Below are positions 8,836 through 18,476 of a stretch of DNA of 64,000 nucleotides, piece after piece. Numbering within the stretch: the first letter of the stretch is position 1; every line of letters starts with the position of its first letter. The notes under the pieces are model-generated. The model made no database searches and had not been told where the DNA came from. It worked only from the letters and a program-made list of their open reading frames with translations. Source of the stretch: Mycobacterium paraffinicum (lineage in GTDB: Bacteria; Actinomycetota; Actinomycetes; Mycobacteriales; Mycobacteriaceae); NCBI RefSeq assembly GCF_001907675.1, contig NZ_MPNT01000023.1:27680-91679 (forward strand). Direction: 5' to 3'. A program made the position numbers and the translations under genes.

Positions 8836-11439
8836 CTATCTCCTGGCCAGCCTCCGCGCGAGTCGAATCCCCTGCCGCGCGGTGAGGTGCGGTAGGTAGG
8901 CGCGGCTGATCGCGTTGCCGATCGCGGGCAGCGTCGACGGGTCACGGTAGGCCATGTAGAGGGGCCGGTACTCGGGCTGGAACTTGGCCTTGAAGCTGAG
9001 CAGCGAGCGAAACCCGTACACCGGCTCCAGCGCTTTGCCGGTGACGTCGAGGATGCGGTCCAGCGCCGTGACCTCCTGGCCCCGGGCCAGCCGGGCCAGC
9101 GGCGCCCCGGAGAGGCTGAGGAACTCCGCGCCCTCCTCCCGAAAGGTCTGTGCGGCAGAGGCGATCAGAAACTCCATCACGCCCTTGAAGGGGCTGCTGC
9201 CCCGCCTGCGCATGAAGTCCAGCGTCCAACCAACCGCGTGCCCGTCCCGGTAGACCGGCAACCAGCTGGTAATGCCGTGCACGATCCACTGCTCGTCCAC
9301 GGCGATCAGGCAGCGCACGGTCGGGTCGTCGAGCTCGTCCAAACCGCCTAGCGTCCAACCCATCTCGGGCATGCCTTTGTCGGCCACCCATTCCTCGGAG
9401 ATCACCCGGACCTGGTCGCGTATCGACAACGGCGCCTCCGGATAGCTCGTCCACTCGGCGCGGATGCCCTCCTTGGCCGCCTTGTTCAGCGCGGTCCGGA
9501 TGTCTTGCCACTTCTTGCCTTTGAACTCCAGTTCGGCCAGCGGAATCACGGTGTCCTCGGCCACCTGCACCGCGTGCCACCCCAGCTCCAGCGCGAGGTC
9601 CCGCACGTCCTCGGTGACGCTGTACATGCATGCCGTCCAGCCGTTGCGGTCGCAGAACCGCCCGAAGCCGCGTATCGCGTCCCCCTGCGCACCCGGATCG
9701 CCCAGCGGCCCGCCTGTCGTCAGCGCCACGGCGGCCACGACGCGGTAGGCGAACGCCGCGCGCCCGTCGTCGGTGAACCAGTACACGTTGCCCGGCCAGG
9801 TGCTCATGTAGGCGAGCGAGGATCCGCTGTTGGCGACCATCAGCTCCCGCGCCCGGGTCCGTGCCACGTCGTCGACGACGACGCTGGCCCGCCAGAAGCT
9901 GATCAGCAACCCGGCCAGCAGCATCACCCAGAACACCGCGCCGCAGAACTCCCACGCCAGAAGGGCAAGCCCGCTGTTGGGCAGGAACTTTGCGCTGTGC
10001 GCCAGCTCGTAGGCCGGCGGCAGGTAGCGGGTGGGCAGGTCGGCCAGCAGGCGGGCGAAGTCCGGCGCGGGGTCGAATTCCTTGCGTTCCCAATAGGCGA
10101 CCAGCAGGTAGCCGCCGGCGGTGAGCACGGCGGTGGCCGCCAGGCCCAGCCCCAGCCGTAGATAGGTAGCGCGTGGCGCGGTCACCGTGAACAACGGCCG
10201 GGTGAACAGCAACAGCGCGATCATCAGGCAGGGCACCACAATCGGCGCAACCAGGATCAGCGTGTCGTGAGCGAACGAGTAAGTGTCGTCCACGTCGTGC
10301 ACGACAGATCCCGCGTCGGCCGCGTCGCGTGTCCACAAGACGGCGAACCAGGCGCTGCCCGCGACCAGCGCCGCGTTGAGCAGGAGCGCCAACCACCACG
10401 CGAAGCGGCGCCCGCGCCGCAACCCGACGGCGGCCGCCAGCAGCAGCAGCGCCGGCCCCACCGAGGTGATCGCCGAGCCCACACCGGTCCCGAGGGTCTG
10501 CGAGACCGCCAGCCGGCAGGCTTCACTCAACCCGGGGTCGGCACATATCTGCCGCATGCGCTCGCTGTCCTCGGCGGGGGAGGCGAACAGCGACTGCAAG
10601 ATTCGCAGCGGGCCGTAGCCGGGGTAGGCGAGCCAGGCGCCGGTGGAGCCAAGCAGGGTCAGCAGAGGGCCGAACGCCGTCGCGGCAACCACCGTGCCCA
10701 CCAGCACCCTGGACTCCGACCGTGAGGGGGGCGAGACGGCGGCACGCGCTTCGGAGCGGTAGAGCAGCCAGCCCAACAGCAGCCCGGTTACCGCACCGAA
10801 AACGCGCAGGACGTCGAGCAGCGTGCCCGAATACAGCGCGAACACCACGACGCCGCTGAACATCAACAGCCGCAGCCGGCGCCGCCACAGCGCCGACAGC
10901 TTGAACGTCATCACCACGGCGAGGCAAACCAGCGCCGGCGTGGTGCCGACCGCGAGCTCCTTGTCGAGGTTGGTCAGCCACGAGTCGCCGGTCCGGGACA
11001 GCAGCGCGACGGTGCCCACACCGAGCAGGCTGCTCAGCACCTGGCCGGCCGCGAGGAAGAGGGCGGTCCGGCGAGGACCGAGCAACCGCTCGGCCGGAAC
11101 GCCCACGGCCAGCGTGAACAGCGTGGCGACCATGTAGGCGGCCAGCGACACGTTCCAGAGTCCGGCGGTAAACGGGGTCCACCAGAAGCCACGCTCCAGC
11201 TGGGATGTGCCGATGGCGACCTTCGATACGAGGCCGTGCGGCATGCCCGGCGAGTTCTCGGTGTTGTTCGACCACACCGACCACGCGTGGGTGAAAGCGC
11301 CGAGCCCCCACAGCGCGACAACCAGCCCGACGGTCACCGGCGACTGCCGCAGCAGCGCGAGCGCCCGCCGCGCGTTGTGCTGCACGACGGCGCGCTTGTC
11401 GAGCACCGTCGTCGGTTGATCGAGCACCGCGGCGGTCAT
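8836..11439 (-). CDS. MprF-like aminoacyl-lipid synthase with rhomboid-like membrane domain (DUF2156)
   Basis: 867 residues from the ATG at 11439. The N-terminal about 500 residues contain many hydrophobic helices, the first part resembling a rhomboid fold but without a clear catalytic Ser/His. The C-terminal about 320 residues (from SSLAYMSTWPGNVYWF) match the phosphatidylglycerol lysyltransferase C-terminal domain (DUF2156), an acetyltransferase-like fold that moves an amino acid from aminoacyl-tRNA to a membrane lipid. No lysyl-tRNA synthetase domain is fused, so it is not LysX. The start overlaps the upstream esterase stop by 4 bp (11436-11439), so the pair is translationally coupled. The ORF runs on to 11562, but that part lies inside the esterase. 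Amino acid and lipid substrates cannot be predicted. Confidence 0.85.
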   Translation of the reverse strand: MTAAVLDQPTTVLDKRAVVQHNARRALALLRQSPVTVGLVVALWGLGAFTHAWSVWSNNTENSPGMPHGLVSKVAIGTSQLERGFWWTPFTAGLWNVSLAAYMVATLFTLAVGVPAERLLGPRRTALFLAAGQVLSSLLGVGTVALLSRTGDSWLTNLDKELAVGTTPALVCLAVVMTFKLSALWRRRLRLLMFSGVVVFALYSGTLLDVLRVFGAVTGLLLGWLLYRSEARAAVSPPSRSESRVLVGTVVAATAFGPLLTLLGSTGAWLAYPGYGPLRILQSLFASPAEDSERMRQICADPGLSEACRLAVSQTLGTGVGSAITSVGPALLLLAAAVGLRRGRRFAWWLALLLNAALVAGSAWFAVLWTRDAADAGSVVHDVDDTYSFAHDTLILVAPIVVPCLMIALLLFTRPLFTVTAPRATYLRLGLGLAATAVLTAGGYLLVAYWERKEFDPAPDFARLLADLPTRYLPPAYELAHSAKFLPNSGLALLAWEFCGAVFWVMLLAGLLISFWRASVVVDDVARTRARELMVANSGSSLAYMSTWPGNVYWFTDDGRAAFAYRVVAAVALTTGGPLGDPGAQGDAIRGFGRFCDRNGWTACMYSVTEDVRDLALELGWHAVQVAEDTVIPLAELEFKGKKWQDIRTALNKAAKEGIRAEWTSYPEAPLSIRDQVRVISEEWVADKGMPEMGWTLGGLDELDDPTVRCLIAVDEQWIVHGITSWLPVYRDGHAVGWTLDFMRRRGSSPFKGVMEFLIASAAQTFREEGAEFLSLSGAPLARLARGQEVTALDRILDVTGKALEPVYGFRSLLSFKAKFQPEYRPLYMAYRDPSTLPAIGNAISRAYLPHLTARQGIRLARRLARR

Positions 11440-12740
11440 TGGGCCAGCCCCGTGCGCGTCGCGAGCCAGGGAATCGCCGCTTCGAAGGAGGCCCGGAACA
11501 CGGCGAAGGTGTGCCCGCCGGGAAATTCCCGCCACTGCACCTTCATGCCGGCCTGCCGGCAAGCCACGTAGATCTCCTGCTGCTGGGGGTTATAGACCCG
11601 GTCGTCGGAGCCGGCCGTGATCAGCGCGTTGGTGTCGGGATACTGCCGCTTGGCCATGATGTCCTTCGGTGTGACGTTGTTGTACGCAGCCTCGTCGCCG
11701 TTGAACAGCTTGGTGACGATTTCGGCGTGGCTGGTCAGGATCGGCTCGCGCTGGCCAGACATGTCCACCAGGTTCGGAAAGGTCTGCGGGGCGCGAAGGG
11801 CTACCAGCAGCGAGCAGGTGCCGCCCGACGACAGGCCGCCGATCGCCCACTGGCGGTGGTCCCGGCTCACTTGCAGGTTCGCCGACACCCAGCGCGGAAG
11901 GTCCTCGGCCAGGTAGGTCTGCGGCGTTCCCCACGTGGAGTCCACGCAGCTCGGGTTGTTTTCCGCGACACCTTGCTGGTCGGCCATCACCACCACCGGG
12001 GCCAGGCCCTTGTGCTGCGCGGCGAACTGGCCGAGCGCGTCGTCGACGTGCACCTTGTCGATCCAGTCGCGCGGCGCTCCCGGGTCGCCGGGAAGCAGTA
12101 CGAGCACGGGCAGTTCGGGCCTCGGGTTGGCCAGGTAGGCGGGCGGCAGGTAGATCAGCGCCTCACGCGGCGTGAACCGGCCCGAGGCCGGAATCGACGC
12201 CTTCACCACCTGACCGTCCGCGGGCATGTTCGCGGGAGGCTGCCACAGCTGTTCGAGCGTGCCGCCTGCCGACGCGCGCACGGCGCTGGGCTGGCTCGAG
12301 GTGACCGAGGAGAGGTCGCTGACGGGGTGCAGCAGCGGGTTGACCAGCTTGCGTGCGGTGGTGAACGCCGCGTAGTGGATGTTGGCCTGCGCGCCGATCA
12401 TGAGGACCGACCACAGCACGCCCAGCACCATCAGCGCGCGTGCCGGCCAGCCGGACCGACGCATCCTGGCAGCCGACAGGCATAACACCAGGGCGGCGAA
12501 CCCGCCCCAGGCGAACAGCGGCCACGGGATGATGTCCGGGTAGGGATGCCAGCGGTAGTTCACCGTGAAATAGCCGGCCACCGCAACGAGGACCGCGATA
12601 ACCACGCTGAGCGGTACGGCGCGCAGCCACCACTGGCGCCCACGCCTCCACAGCAGCGCGACCAGGAGGCAAAGCACCGACACCACGAGCAGCGCCTGCG
12701 CCGGGAAGTCGATCAGCGACCAGTCCAAGGGTGACTTCAT
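11436..12740 (-). CDS. Membrane-anchored alpha/beta-hydrolase (esterase D / antigen 85-like fold)
   Basis: 434 residues. The ATG at 12740 is preceded by GGGAG with 5-6 nt spacing, which decides it over 12767 and 13046. Four hydrophobic helices fill about 1-125; the hydrolase domain follows, with VLVLLPGDPGAPRDW, the nucleophile motif GGLSSGG and a C-terminal GGHTFAVF histidine, so the catalytic part probably faces the periplasm. It is coupled to the MprF-like gene by an ATGA overlap. Hydrolases next to aminoacyl-lipid synthases are known to remove the amino acid again in Enterococcus faecium (AhyD), so a role in trimming or using the aminoacyl lipid is a reasonable inference. Confidence 0.85.
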   Translation of the reverse strand: MKSPLDWSLIDFPAQALLVVSVLCLLVALLWRRGRQWWLRAVPLSVVIAVLVAVAGYFTVNYRWHPYPDIIPWPLFAWGGFAALVLCLSAARMRRSGWPARALMVLGVLWSVLMIGAQANIHYAAFTTARKLVNPLLHPVSDLSSVTSSQPSAVRASAGGTLEQLWQPPANMPADGQVVKASIPASGRFTPREALIYLPPAYLANPRPELPVLVLLPGDPGAPRDWIDKVHVDDALGQFAAQHKGLAPVVVMADQQGVAENNPSCVDSTWGTPQTYLAEDLPRWVSANLQVSRDHRQWAIGGLSSGGTCSLLVALRAPQTFPNLVDMSGQREPILTSHAEIVTKLFNGDEAAYNNVTPKDIMAKRQYPDTNALITAGSDDRVYNPQQQEIYVACRQAGMKVQWREFPGGHTFAVFRASFEAAIPWLATRTGLAQ

Positions 12741-13219
12741 AGCTCTCCCGTTTGGCTTCGCGCTCATTGCCGCAGCCTGTATGCCGCGCCCCGTAAGCGG
12801 CCCTCGTCCGTCGTGGCCGGTGCGACGGTGCCTGTCGAAGAGCCGACCGGGCCATCGTCGTCCCTGGCTGCGGGGCAGGCGACCTGGGAGTAATGGCTGT
12901 ATATCACGACGGGTGAGCGGTTTTCGGAACTCTGCCGAAGTTTCACCGGCCGCTCTTTTCGCACGCGAACGGCAGGGACGGCGGGCTATGCCTTCAATGT
13001 CGCGCTGCCCGGACCGGGCGACCGCTGCGGCCGCCGCGGGCGACAACCGGCGTCAAAACCTGCTGCCGCGGATTCTCGCAATCAGTGTGCGTAACGGAAA
13101 CGCTTGCGCCCTATAGGATATCGCTGATCCGACCGAGTTCACCGGCGCTATGCCGAGGGCGGTGGGGCCGCCAATGCGATAGCGGCCAACGGCGGGACGG
13201 TCGTTCCGCGGCAATGGAT
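12741..13219. other. 479-bp intergenic region without a convincing gene
   Basis: Lies upstream of the esterase/MprF-like operon and downstream of the racemase gene. Short ORFs in several frames are Arg-rich and lack ribosome binding sites. On the minus strand GATATACAG (around 12898-12906) could be a -10 for the operon, with a leader of about 150 nt; the -35 is unconvincing. Nothing else stands out. Confidence 0.5.
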
Positions 13220-13966
13220 TCAATGTCGGGCCGGCTCGGTGGTGTGGGTGACCGGATCCAGCAGTAGGCGAGAGGATTCCTCGACCAGCGCGGTCACGCT
13301 GTCGATCACGGGCTTGCCCACCATCTCGGCGTCGACGACGCCGTAGAGCTCGTTGCAGTCCAGTAGGAGCGCGTCGACGTCGTCGCCGAACTTCGGGATG
13401 ACGCGCAGGAATTCTCCCGGGACGGGGATCGGAATCCGGGACCGCCGCAGCGACTCGATGAACCGGTCGACGATCTCCTGATCGCGTCCGGCCGGCGAGA
13501 CGACGGTGATGCCCGCCTCGGCCAGGCCGCGCTGGTAGGCCGCCGACGACACCATGATGCTCGACGCGAGCAGGCCGACCCGGCGAAAGTTGAGCCGGCG
13601 CAGCGTCCGAGCCGTCGCCTCGACCATCCCGATGCATGCCGGGCCGCCCGTCGCACGGTCGATCGTGGTGGCGTTACACGCGACGGCGATCACGTCCGCG
13701 CCGCTTCCGGCCAGCGATCGAGACGTCCGGGTGATGAGGTTCCGCACCCCCTCCTGGCGGCCGGGCCGGGACGAGCCGGTCGAGGCCGGTTCGCCGAGCC
13801 GCCGCTGCACCGTGATGGTGTGCACCACCACGTCCGGACTGGAGCCGCCCGTCAGCGCCCGATGCCGCTCGCACAGCATCGCGTAGAACCGGGCGGTGGT
13901 GCGCGGGCCCAGCCCGTCCACGACACCCAGTCGCCGTTGCCGCGCGGGGCCGATCACTTGGTCCAT
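13220..13966 (-). CDS. Aspartate/glutamate racemase family protein
   Basis: 248 residues from the ATG at 13966, which has GGAG six bases upstream; a GTG at 14005 would add 13 residues. Both catalytic cysteines of the family are present: Cys97 in VACNATT and Cys204 in LDCNELYG, so a two-base, cofactor-independent racemase reaction is possible. This is not MurI by context (no cell-wall neighbours) and the substrate is unknown; the sequence is closer to the broad aspartate racemase group than to glutamate racemase. It faces the same way as the AhpD-like gene upstream, about 150 bp away. Confidence 0.82.
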   Translation of the reverse strand: MDQVIGPARQRRLGVVDGLGPRTTARFYAMLCERHRALTGGSSPDVVVHTITVQRRLGEPASTGSSRPGRQEGVRNLITRTSRSLAGSGADVIAVACNATTIDRATGGPACIGMVEATARTLRRLNFRRVGLLASSIMVSSAAYQRGLAEAGITVVSPAGRDQEIVDRFIESLRRSRIPIPVPGEFLRVIPKFGDDVDALLLDCNELYGVVDAEMVGKPVIDSVTALVEESSRLLLDPVTHTTEPARH

Positions 13967-14116
13967 GTCGATCTCCGAGTCGGTCGCGTCCCTTTTCGGG
14001 CACACAACGACTATCCCCCGCGACCCGGATGATGTCTTTCCGCCGTTCGGCTCACGCGGCGGGGGATTTGCCGCTCCCCGTATCGGACGATTTGCGTGTC
14101 CGGCGAATGGAGGATG

Positions 14117-14707
14117 CTATCCGCCGACTTCTTCGGCCCACGGCACACGGCAGGCGTCGCCGGAACTGAAGCCCTGCTCGGTGATGCCCAGCGCGGTGTT
14201 CATCCGCGCGCGCATGTTCTCCACGCCGATCTGATAGGTCAACTCGATGACGCCGGCGTCGCCGAACCGGGCGCGCAGGTCGGCGACCTGTTCGTCGGTG
14301 ACGGTGTGCGGATCGGTGGTCATCGCGTCGGCGTACCGGATCGCGGCGCGCTCGTCGTCGGTGAAAAGCGGTGAACTGGCGTAACTGTCGATCTCTTTGA
14401 GCCGGTCGATGTCCAGGCCGTCGAGGCGCTGCAGCATGGACCCGAAGTCGACGCACCACGAGCAGCCGATGCTGCGCGCGGTCCACAACACCGCCAGCTC
14501 ACGCACGCTGACCGGCAGCGCCTTGGACGCCCGGTCGATCATCGTCTCGTGCACGGCGCCGGCGATCATCAGCTTGCGATGGTGGGCGGCCACGGTGAAC
14601 GGTTCGGGGACCTGGCCGTAGCGCCGCTTGGCGATCCGGTACAGCGCGCGGGTCAGCAGGCCGGCGCGCCGGGGGGACAGGGGCTCGATGCGGGTTCTCT
14701 GTGTCAT
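14117..14707 (-). CDS. Carboxymuconolactone decarboxylase / AhpD-like protein
   Basis: 196 residues, all-helical, with a CxxC pair (Cys82 and Cys85 in GCSWCVDFG) preceding the conserved helix, as in the AhpD/CMD alkylhydroperoxidase family. Proteins with the CxxC pair may act as thiol peroxidases or reductants; many remain uncharacterised. Divergent from the diguanylate cyclase gene. No clear operon partner. Confidence 0.85.
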   Translation of the reverse strand: MTQRTRIEPLSPRRAGLLTRALYRIAKRRYGQVPEPFTVAAHHRKLMIAGAVHETMIDRASKALPVSVRELAVLWTARSIGCSWCVDFGSMLQRLDGLDIDRLKEIDSYASSPLFTDDERAAIRYADAMTTDPHTVTDEQVADLRARFGDAGVIELTYQIGVENMRARMNTALGITEQGFSSGDACRVPWAEEVGG

Positions 14708-14846
14708 ACCCCTGAAGACGGGACGGGCCGCGAAAGTGTGACGGCCGCTCGCCCGGCGGCGCGCAATCTGCCTCGTGAGCAGCGGGGGAGCCGTAGCATG
14801 CGGCTAGCCTTTTCGAATCGAGGAACGGTGTGATTGCGAGTCGACG

Positions 14847-15920
14847 ATGACCGCGGTGTCTAGCCCTCGGGCCGACCAGTACGACTGGCTCTCCGGCTAC
14901 CTTGCTTCGCGGGGCATCGGCGGCGCTACTCGGGCGACGATGGCGCTCATTTCGGCATCGCTGGTGTTGTGCCTCGTCGCCTTGCTGGCCAGCTCGGACG
15001 GCCCCCGCGGATCGGTGCCGGTGGCGATGATGTGGGTTGCCCTCGCCGGTGGAGTGGCGGGCGTGCTGTTGTGGACCTGGCGCTGGCCGACACGCAGGCA
15101 GTCGATCGTGTTCGCCCTGACGTGCAACACCGCCGTCGCGTTGGCGTGCCTGGCGCATCCGAACCCCCTGGCCGCGCTGATCGGCTGCATCGCATTCGCG
15201 ACCTTCGGGGCTTACATGGCGTTCTTTCACACCACCGGGTTCGTGCTGTACAACTTCGCCGTGGCCGCCGCGGTGGGGTCTTGGGAGGCCATGTCGCTCG
15301 CGAGATCCGGGCATCCCAGCCTCGCCGGGGTCGATCTGTGGCTGGTCATCGAAGTCAACATCGCGCTGCCGCTGGCGATTCGGATCTTGATGCGCGCCTT
15401 GACGGGAGATCTGCTGCAGGCCGACCGGGATCCGTTGACCGGCCTGCTGAACAGGCGCACATTCCAGCACGAGGCGTTGGGGATGCTCTTGTCCCGACGG
15501 GGCATCGACTCGCACCTGGTGGTCATGCTGATCGACCTCGACAATTTCAAGGCGATCAACGACCGGCTCGGTCACGCCGCGGGGGACCGCGCGCTGGTTC
15601 AGGTCGCCCAAGCCCTGTTGGCCGCCTCCGACGACTCGGTGGTGGCGCGCAGCGGCGGTGAGGAGTTCCTGTTGGCCGGCACGTCGAAGACGTGCAACGC
15701 CGAGTCGTTGGCGGCGAGGATGTGTGACGTCATCGCGGCGTCGGCCGCGGGAGTGACAGCCAGCATCGGCACGGCCTGCGCCGACCTCGACGACACCGCG
15801 GCCGAACCGCAATCGGTCCTGGCGGAGTTGGTCACCGCCGCCGACGCGGCCATGTACCAGGCCAAACGGTTGGGCGGCAACCAGAGCAGTCACCACGAGC
15901 TGTGTGAGCCACCCAGATGA
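14847..15920 (+). CDS. Membrane-bound diguanylate cyclase (GGDEF domain)
   Basis: 357 residues. Six hydrophobic helices (about 30-190) precede a GGDEF domain beginning DPLTGLLNRRTF. The active-site loop reads SGGEEF (G270-F274), a functional variant of GGDEF, and the metal-binding LIDLDNFKAIND segment is intact, so c-di-GMP synthesis from GTP is expected. There is no RxxD inhibitory site in the usual place just before the loop, so product feedback through that site is unlikely. The stop codon abuts the sdhB stop (15918-15920 against 15921-15923). Confidence 0.9.
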   Translation: MTAVSSPRADQYDWLSGYLASRGIGGATRATMALISASLVLCLVALLASSDGPRGSVPVAMMWVALAGGVAGVLLWTWRWPTRRQSIVFALTCNTAVALACLAHPNPLAALIGCIAFATFGAYMAFFHTTGFVLYNFAVAAAVGSWEAMSLARSGHPSLAGVDLWLVIEVNIALPLAIRILMRALTGDLLQADRDPLTGLLNRRTFQHEALGMLLSRRGIDSHLVVMLIDLDNFKAINDRLGHAAGDRALVQVAQALLAASDDSVVARSGGEEFLLAGTSKTCNAESLAARMCDVIAASAAGVTASIGTACADLDDTAAEPQSVLAELVTAADAAMYQAKRLGGNQSSHHELCEPPR

Positions 15921-16721
15921 TCAGCGCGTGAACATCAACGCGCGCTTGACCTCCTGGATGGCCTTGGTGATCTGGATGCCGCGCGGGCAGCATTCCGTGC
16001 AGTTGAAGGTGGTGCGGCAGCGCCACACGCCGTCCACCTCGTTGAGAATGTCGAGGCGCTCGGCGGCGGCCTCGTCGCGGCTGTCGAAGATGAAGCGGTG
16101 CGCGTTGACGATCGCCGCCGGGCCGTAGTAGCTGCCCTCGTGCCAGAACACCGGGCAGCTGGTGGTGCAGGCCGCGCACAGGATGCACTTGGTGGTGTCG
16201 TCGTAGCGGGCGCGGTCGGTGGGGCTCTGAATGCGTTCCCGCGTAGGGGGATTCCCGCTGGTGACCAGGTAGGGCTTGACTGCGCGGTAGGCGTCGAAGA
16301 ACGGCTCCATGTTGACCACCAGGTCTTTTTCCACCGGCAGCCCCCGGATCGGTTCGACCGTGATGGTGAGTTGCTTGCCCGTTTTCTCGGGCAACAGGTC
16401 GCGCATCAGCACCTTGCAGGCCAGCCGGTTGACGCCGTTGATGCGCATGGCGTCCGAACCGCACACGCCGTGGGCGCAGGAGCGCCGGAAGGTCAGCGTC
16501 CCGTCCAGATAGCTCTTGATGTAGATCAACAGGTTCAGCAGGCGGTCGCTGGGCAGGCAGGGCACCCGAAAGCTTTGCCAGCCACCGGTTTCCGCGAAGG
16601 CGTCGGGGTTGTCGGGGTTGAACCGGGCGATCTTGAGGGTCACCAGCACCGCGCCCTCGGGGACGGGCGGCAAGGGCGGCTCGGGTCCCCGGTCGGCCTC
16701 GACTTCGACGGTGTCGGACAT
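15921..16721 (-). CDS. sdhB: Succinate dehydrogenase iron-sulfur subunit
   Basis: 266 residues. A plant-type 2Fe-2S domain (cysteines in RRSCAHGVCGSDAMR and a later LAC) is followed by a ferredoxin-type domain with CILCAACTTSCP and CTECCPRG for the 4Fe-4S and 3Fe-4S clusters. It carries electrons from the SdhA flavin toward quinone. The ATG shares one base with the sdhA stop (TGATG), giving tight coupling. Last gene of sdhCDAB. Confidence 0.97.
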   Translation of the reverse strand: MSDTVEVEADRGPEPPLPPVPEGAVLVTLKIARFNPDNPDAFAETGGWQSFRVPCLPSDRLLNLLIYIKSYLDGTLTFRRSCAHGVCGSDAMRINGVNRLACKVLMRDLLPEKTGKQLTITVEPIRGLPVEKDLVVNMEPFFDAYRAVKPYLVTSGNPPTRERIQSPTDRARYDDTTKCILCAACTTSCPVFWHEGSYYGPAAIVNAHRFIFDSRDEAAAERLDILNEVDGVWRCRTTFNCTECCPRGIQITKAIQEVKRALMFTR

Positions 16722-18475
16722 CAGTACTTCCGTTCCTTCGGTTCGTAACGGGTCTGCACGACGGGCTTGAAGTCCAGCGCGATGTCGCTCAGCAGATCGG
16801 TGCCCTGCTTGTACGCCATGGTATGGCGCATGTAGTTGACGTCGTCGCGGTTCGGGTAGTCCTCCCGGGCGTGCCCGCCGCGGGATTCCTTGCGGTTCAG
16901 GGCGCCGACCACGGTGACCTCGGCCAGCTCCAGCAGGAAACCCAGCTCGATGGCCTCCAGCAGGTCGCTGTTGAAGCGCTTCCCCTTGTCGTGCACCGTG
17001 ATTCGCGAATAGCGCTCCTTGAGCGCGTGGATGTCGGTCAGCGCCTGCTTGAGCGTCTCCTCGGTGCGGAACACGGCGGCGTTGTTGTCCATCGACTGCT
17101 GCAGCGCGCCGCGGATGTCGGCCACCCGCTCGTTGCCGTGCTCGCTCAAGATGTCGCCGACCCAGCCGACCACCATCGCCTCCGGGTTGGGCGGCATGTC
17201 GACGAAGTCGTGCCCGTCGGCGTAATCCGCGGCGGCGATCCCGGCGCGACGGCCGAACACGTTGATGTCCAATAGCGAATTGGTGCCCAACCGGTTGGCG
17301 CCGTGCACCGACACGCACGCGCACTCGCCGGCCGCGTACAGGCCCGGCACCGTGGATGTGTTGTCCCGCAACACCTGTCCGGTGACCGTGGTGGGAATGC
17401 CCCCCATCACGTAGTGACATGTCGGGTAGACGGGGACCAGCTCGTGCACCGGGTCGACGCCGAGGTAGGTGCGGGCGAATTCGGTGATGTCGGGCAGCTT
17501 GGTCTCGAGCACGTCCTCGCCGAGGTGGCGCACATCGATGTAGACGTAGTCCTTGTGCGGGCCCGCGCCGCGGCCCTCCAGCACCTCCAAAACCATTGAG
17601 CGCGCGACGATGTCGCGGGGCGCAAGGTCGACGATGGTCGGCGCGTAGCGCTCCATGAAACGCTCGCCCTCACCGTTGAGCAGCCGCCCGCCCTCGCCGC
17701 GCACGGCCTCGGAGATCAGGATGCCCAGCCCGGCCAGGCCGGTGGGGTGGAACTGGTGAAACTCCATGTCCTCCAACGGGAGTCCCTTGCGGAACACGAT
17801 GCCGATGCCGTCGCCGGTCAGCGTGTGCGCGTTGGAGGTGGTCTTGTACATCCGGCCCGAGCCGCCGGTCGCCAGCACCACGGCCTTGGCGTGGAAGACG
17901 TGGATCTCGCCGGTGGCCAGCTCGTAGGCCACCACGCCGGTGGCCACCGGGCCGCTCGGCGTCTGCGTCAAAACCAGGTCCAGCGCATAGAACTCGTTGA
18001 AGAACTGCACGTCGTGCTTGACGCAGTTCTGGTAGAGGGTCTGCAGGATCATGTGGCCGGTGCGGTCGGCGGCGTAGCACGCCCGGCGGACCGGGGCCTT
18101 GCCGTGTTCGCGGGTGTGCCCGCCGAAGCGGCGCTGGTCGATGCGGCCCTCGGGGGTGCGGTTGAACGGCATCCCCATCTTTTCCAGGTCGAGCACCGCG
18201 TCGATGGCTTCCTTGCACATGATCTCCACCGCGTCCTGGTCGGCGAGGTAGTCGCCGCCCTTGACCGTGTCGAAGGTGTGCCACTCCCAGTTGTCGTCCT
18301 CGACGTTGGCCAGCGCCGCGCACATGCCGCCCTGGGCGGCGCCGGTGTGGCTGCGGGTGGGGTAGAGCTTGGTGAGCACGGCGGTCCGGACCCGCGGGCC
18401 GGCCTCCACCGCGGCGCGCATGCCGGCACCGCCGGCGCCGACGATGACCACGTCGTAGCGGTGCTGCTGGATCAC
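16721..18475 (-). CDS. sdhA: Succinate dehydrogenase flavoprotein subunit
   Basis: 584 residues from a GTG start. Rossmann motif GAGGAGMRAA near residue 13 and the SHTGAAQGG segment with His43, the residue that carries covalent FAD. The downstream capping and catalytic regions (HPTGL, RGEGG, GECACVSVHGANRLG) are intact. Oxidises succinate to fumarate on the cytosolic face. One base separates it from sdhD, so the operon is continuous. Confidence 0.97.
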   Translation of the reverse strand: MIQQHRYDVVIVGAGGAGMRAAVEAGPRVRTAVLTKLYPTRSHTGAAQGGMCAALANVEDDNWEWHTFDTVKGGDYLADQDAVEIMCKEAIDAVLDLEKMGMPFNRTPEGRIDQRRFGGHTREHGKAPVRRACYAADRTGHMILQTLYQNCVKHDVQFFNEFYALDLVLTQTPSGPVATGVVAYELATGEIHVFHAKAVVLATGGSGRMYKTTSNAHTLTGDGIGIVFRKGLPLEDMEFHQFHPTGLAGLGILISEAVRGEGGRLLNGEGERFMERYAPTIVDLAPRDIVARSMVLEVLEGRGAGPHKDYVYIDVRHLGEDVLETKLPDITEFARTYLGVDPVHELVPVYPTCHYVMGGIPTTVTGQVLRDNTSTVPGLYAAGECACVSVHGANRLGTNSLLDINVFGRRAGIAAADYADGHDFVDMPPNPEAMVVGWVGDILSEHGNERVADIRGALQQSMDNNAAVFRTEETLKQALTDIHALKERYSRITVHDKGKRFNSDLLEAIELGFLLELAEVTVVGALNRKESRGGHAREDYPNRDDVNYMRHTMAYKQGTDLLSDIALDFKPVVQTRYEPKERKY

Positions 18476-18476
18476 G

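Noticed and set aside
8836..11439. LysX lysyl-tRNA synthetase fusion
   Set aside because: No class II synthetase motifs occur after the DUF2156 domain, so LysX does not fit.
12764..12964. 66-codon minus-strand ORF upstream of the esterase
   Set aside because: No ribosome binding site, polar and low in hydrophobics, overlaps the probable leader.
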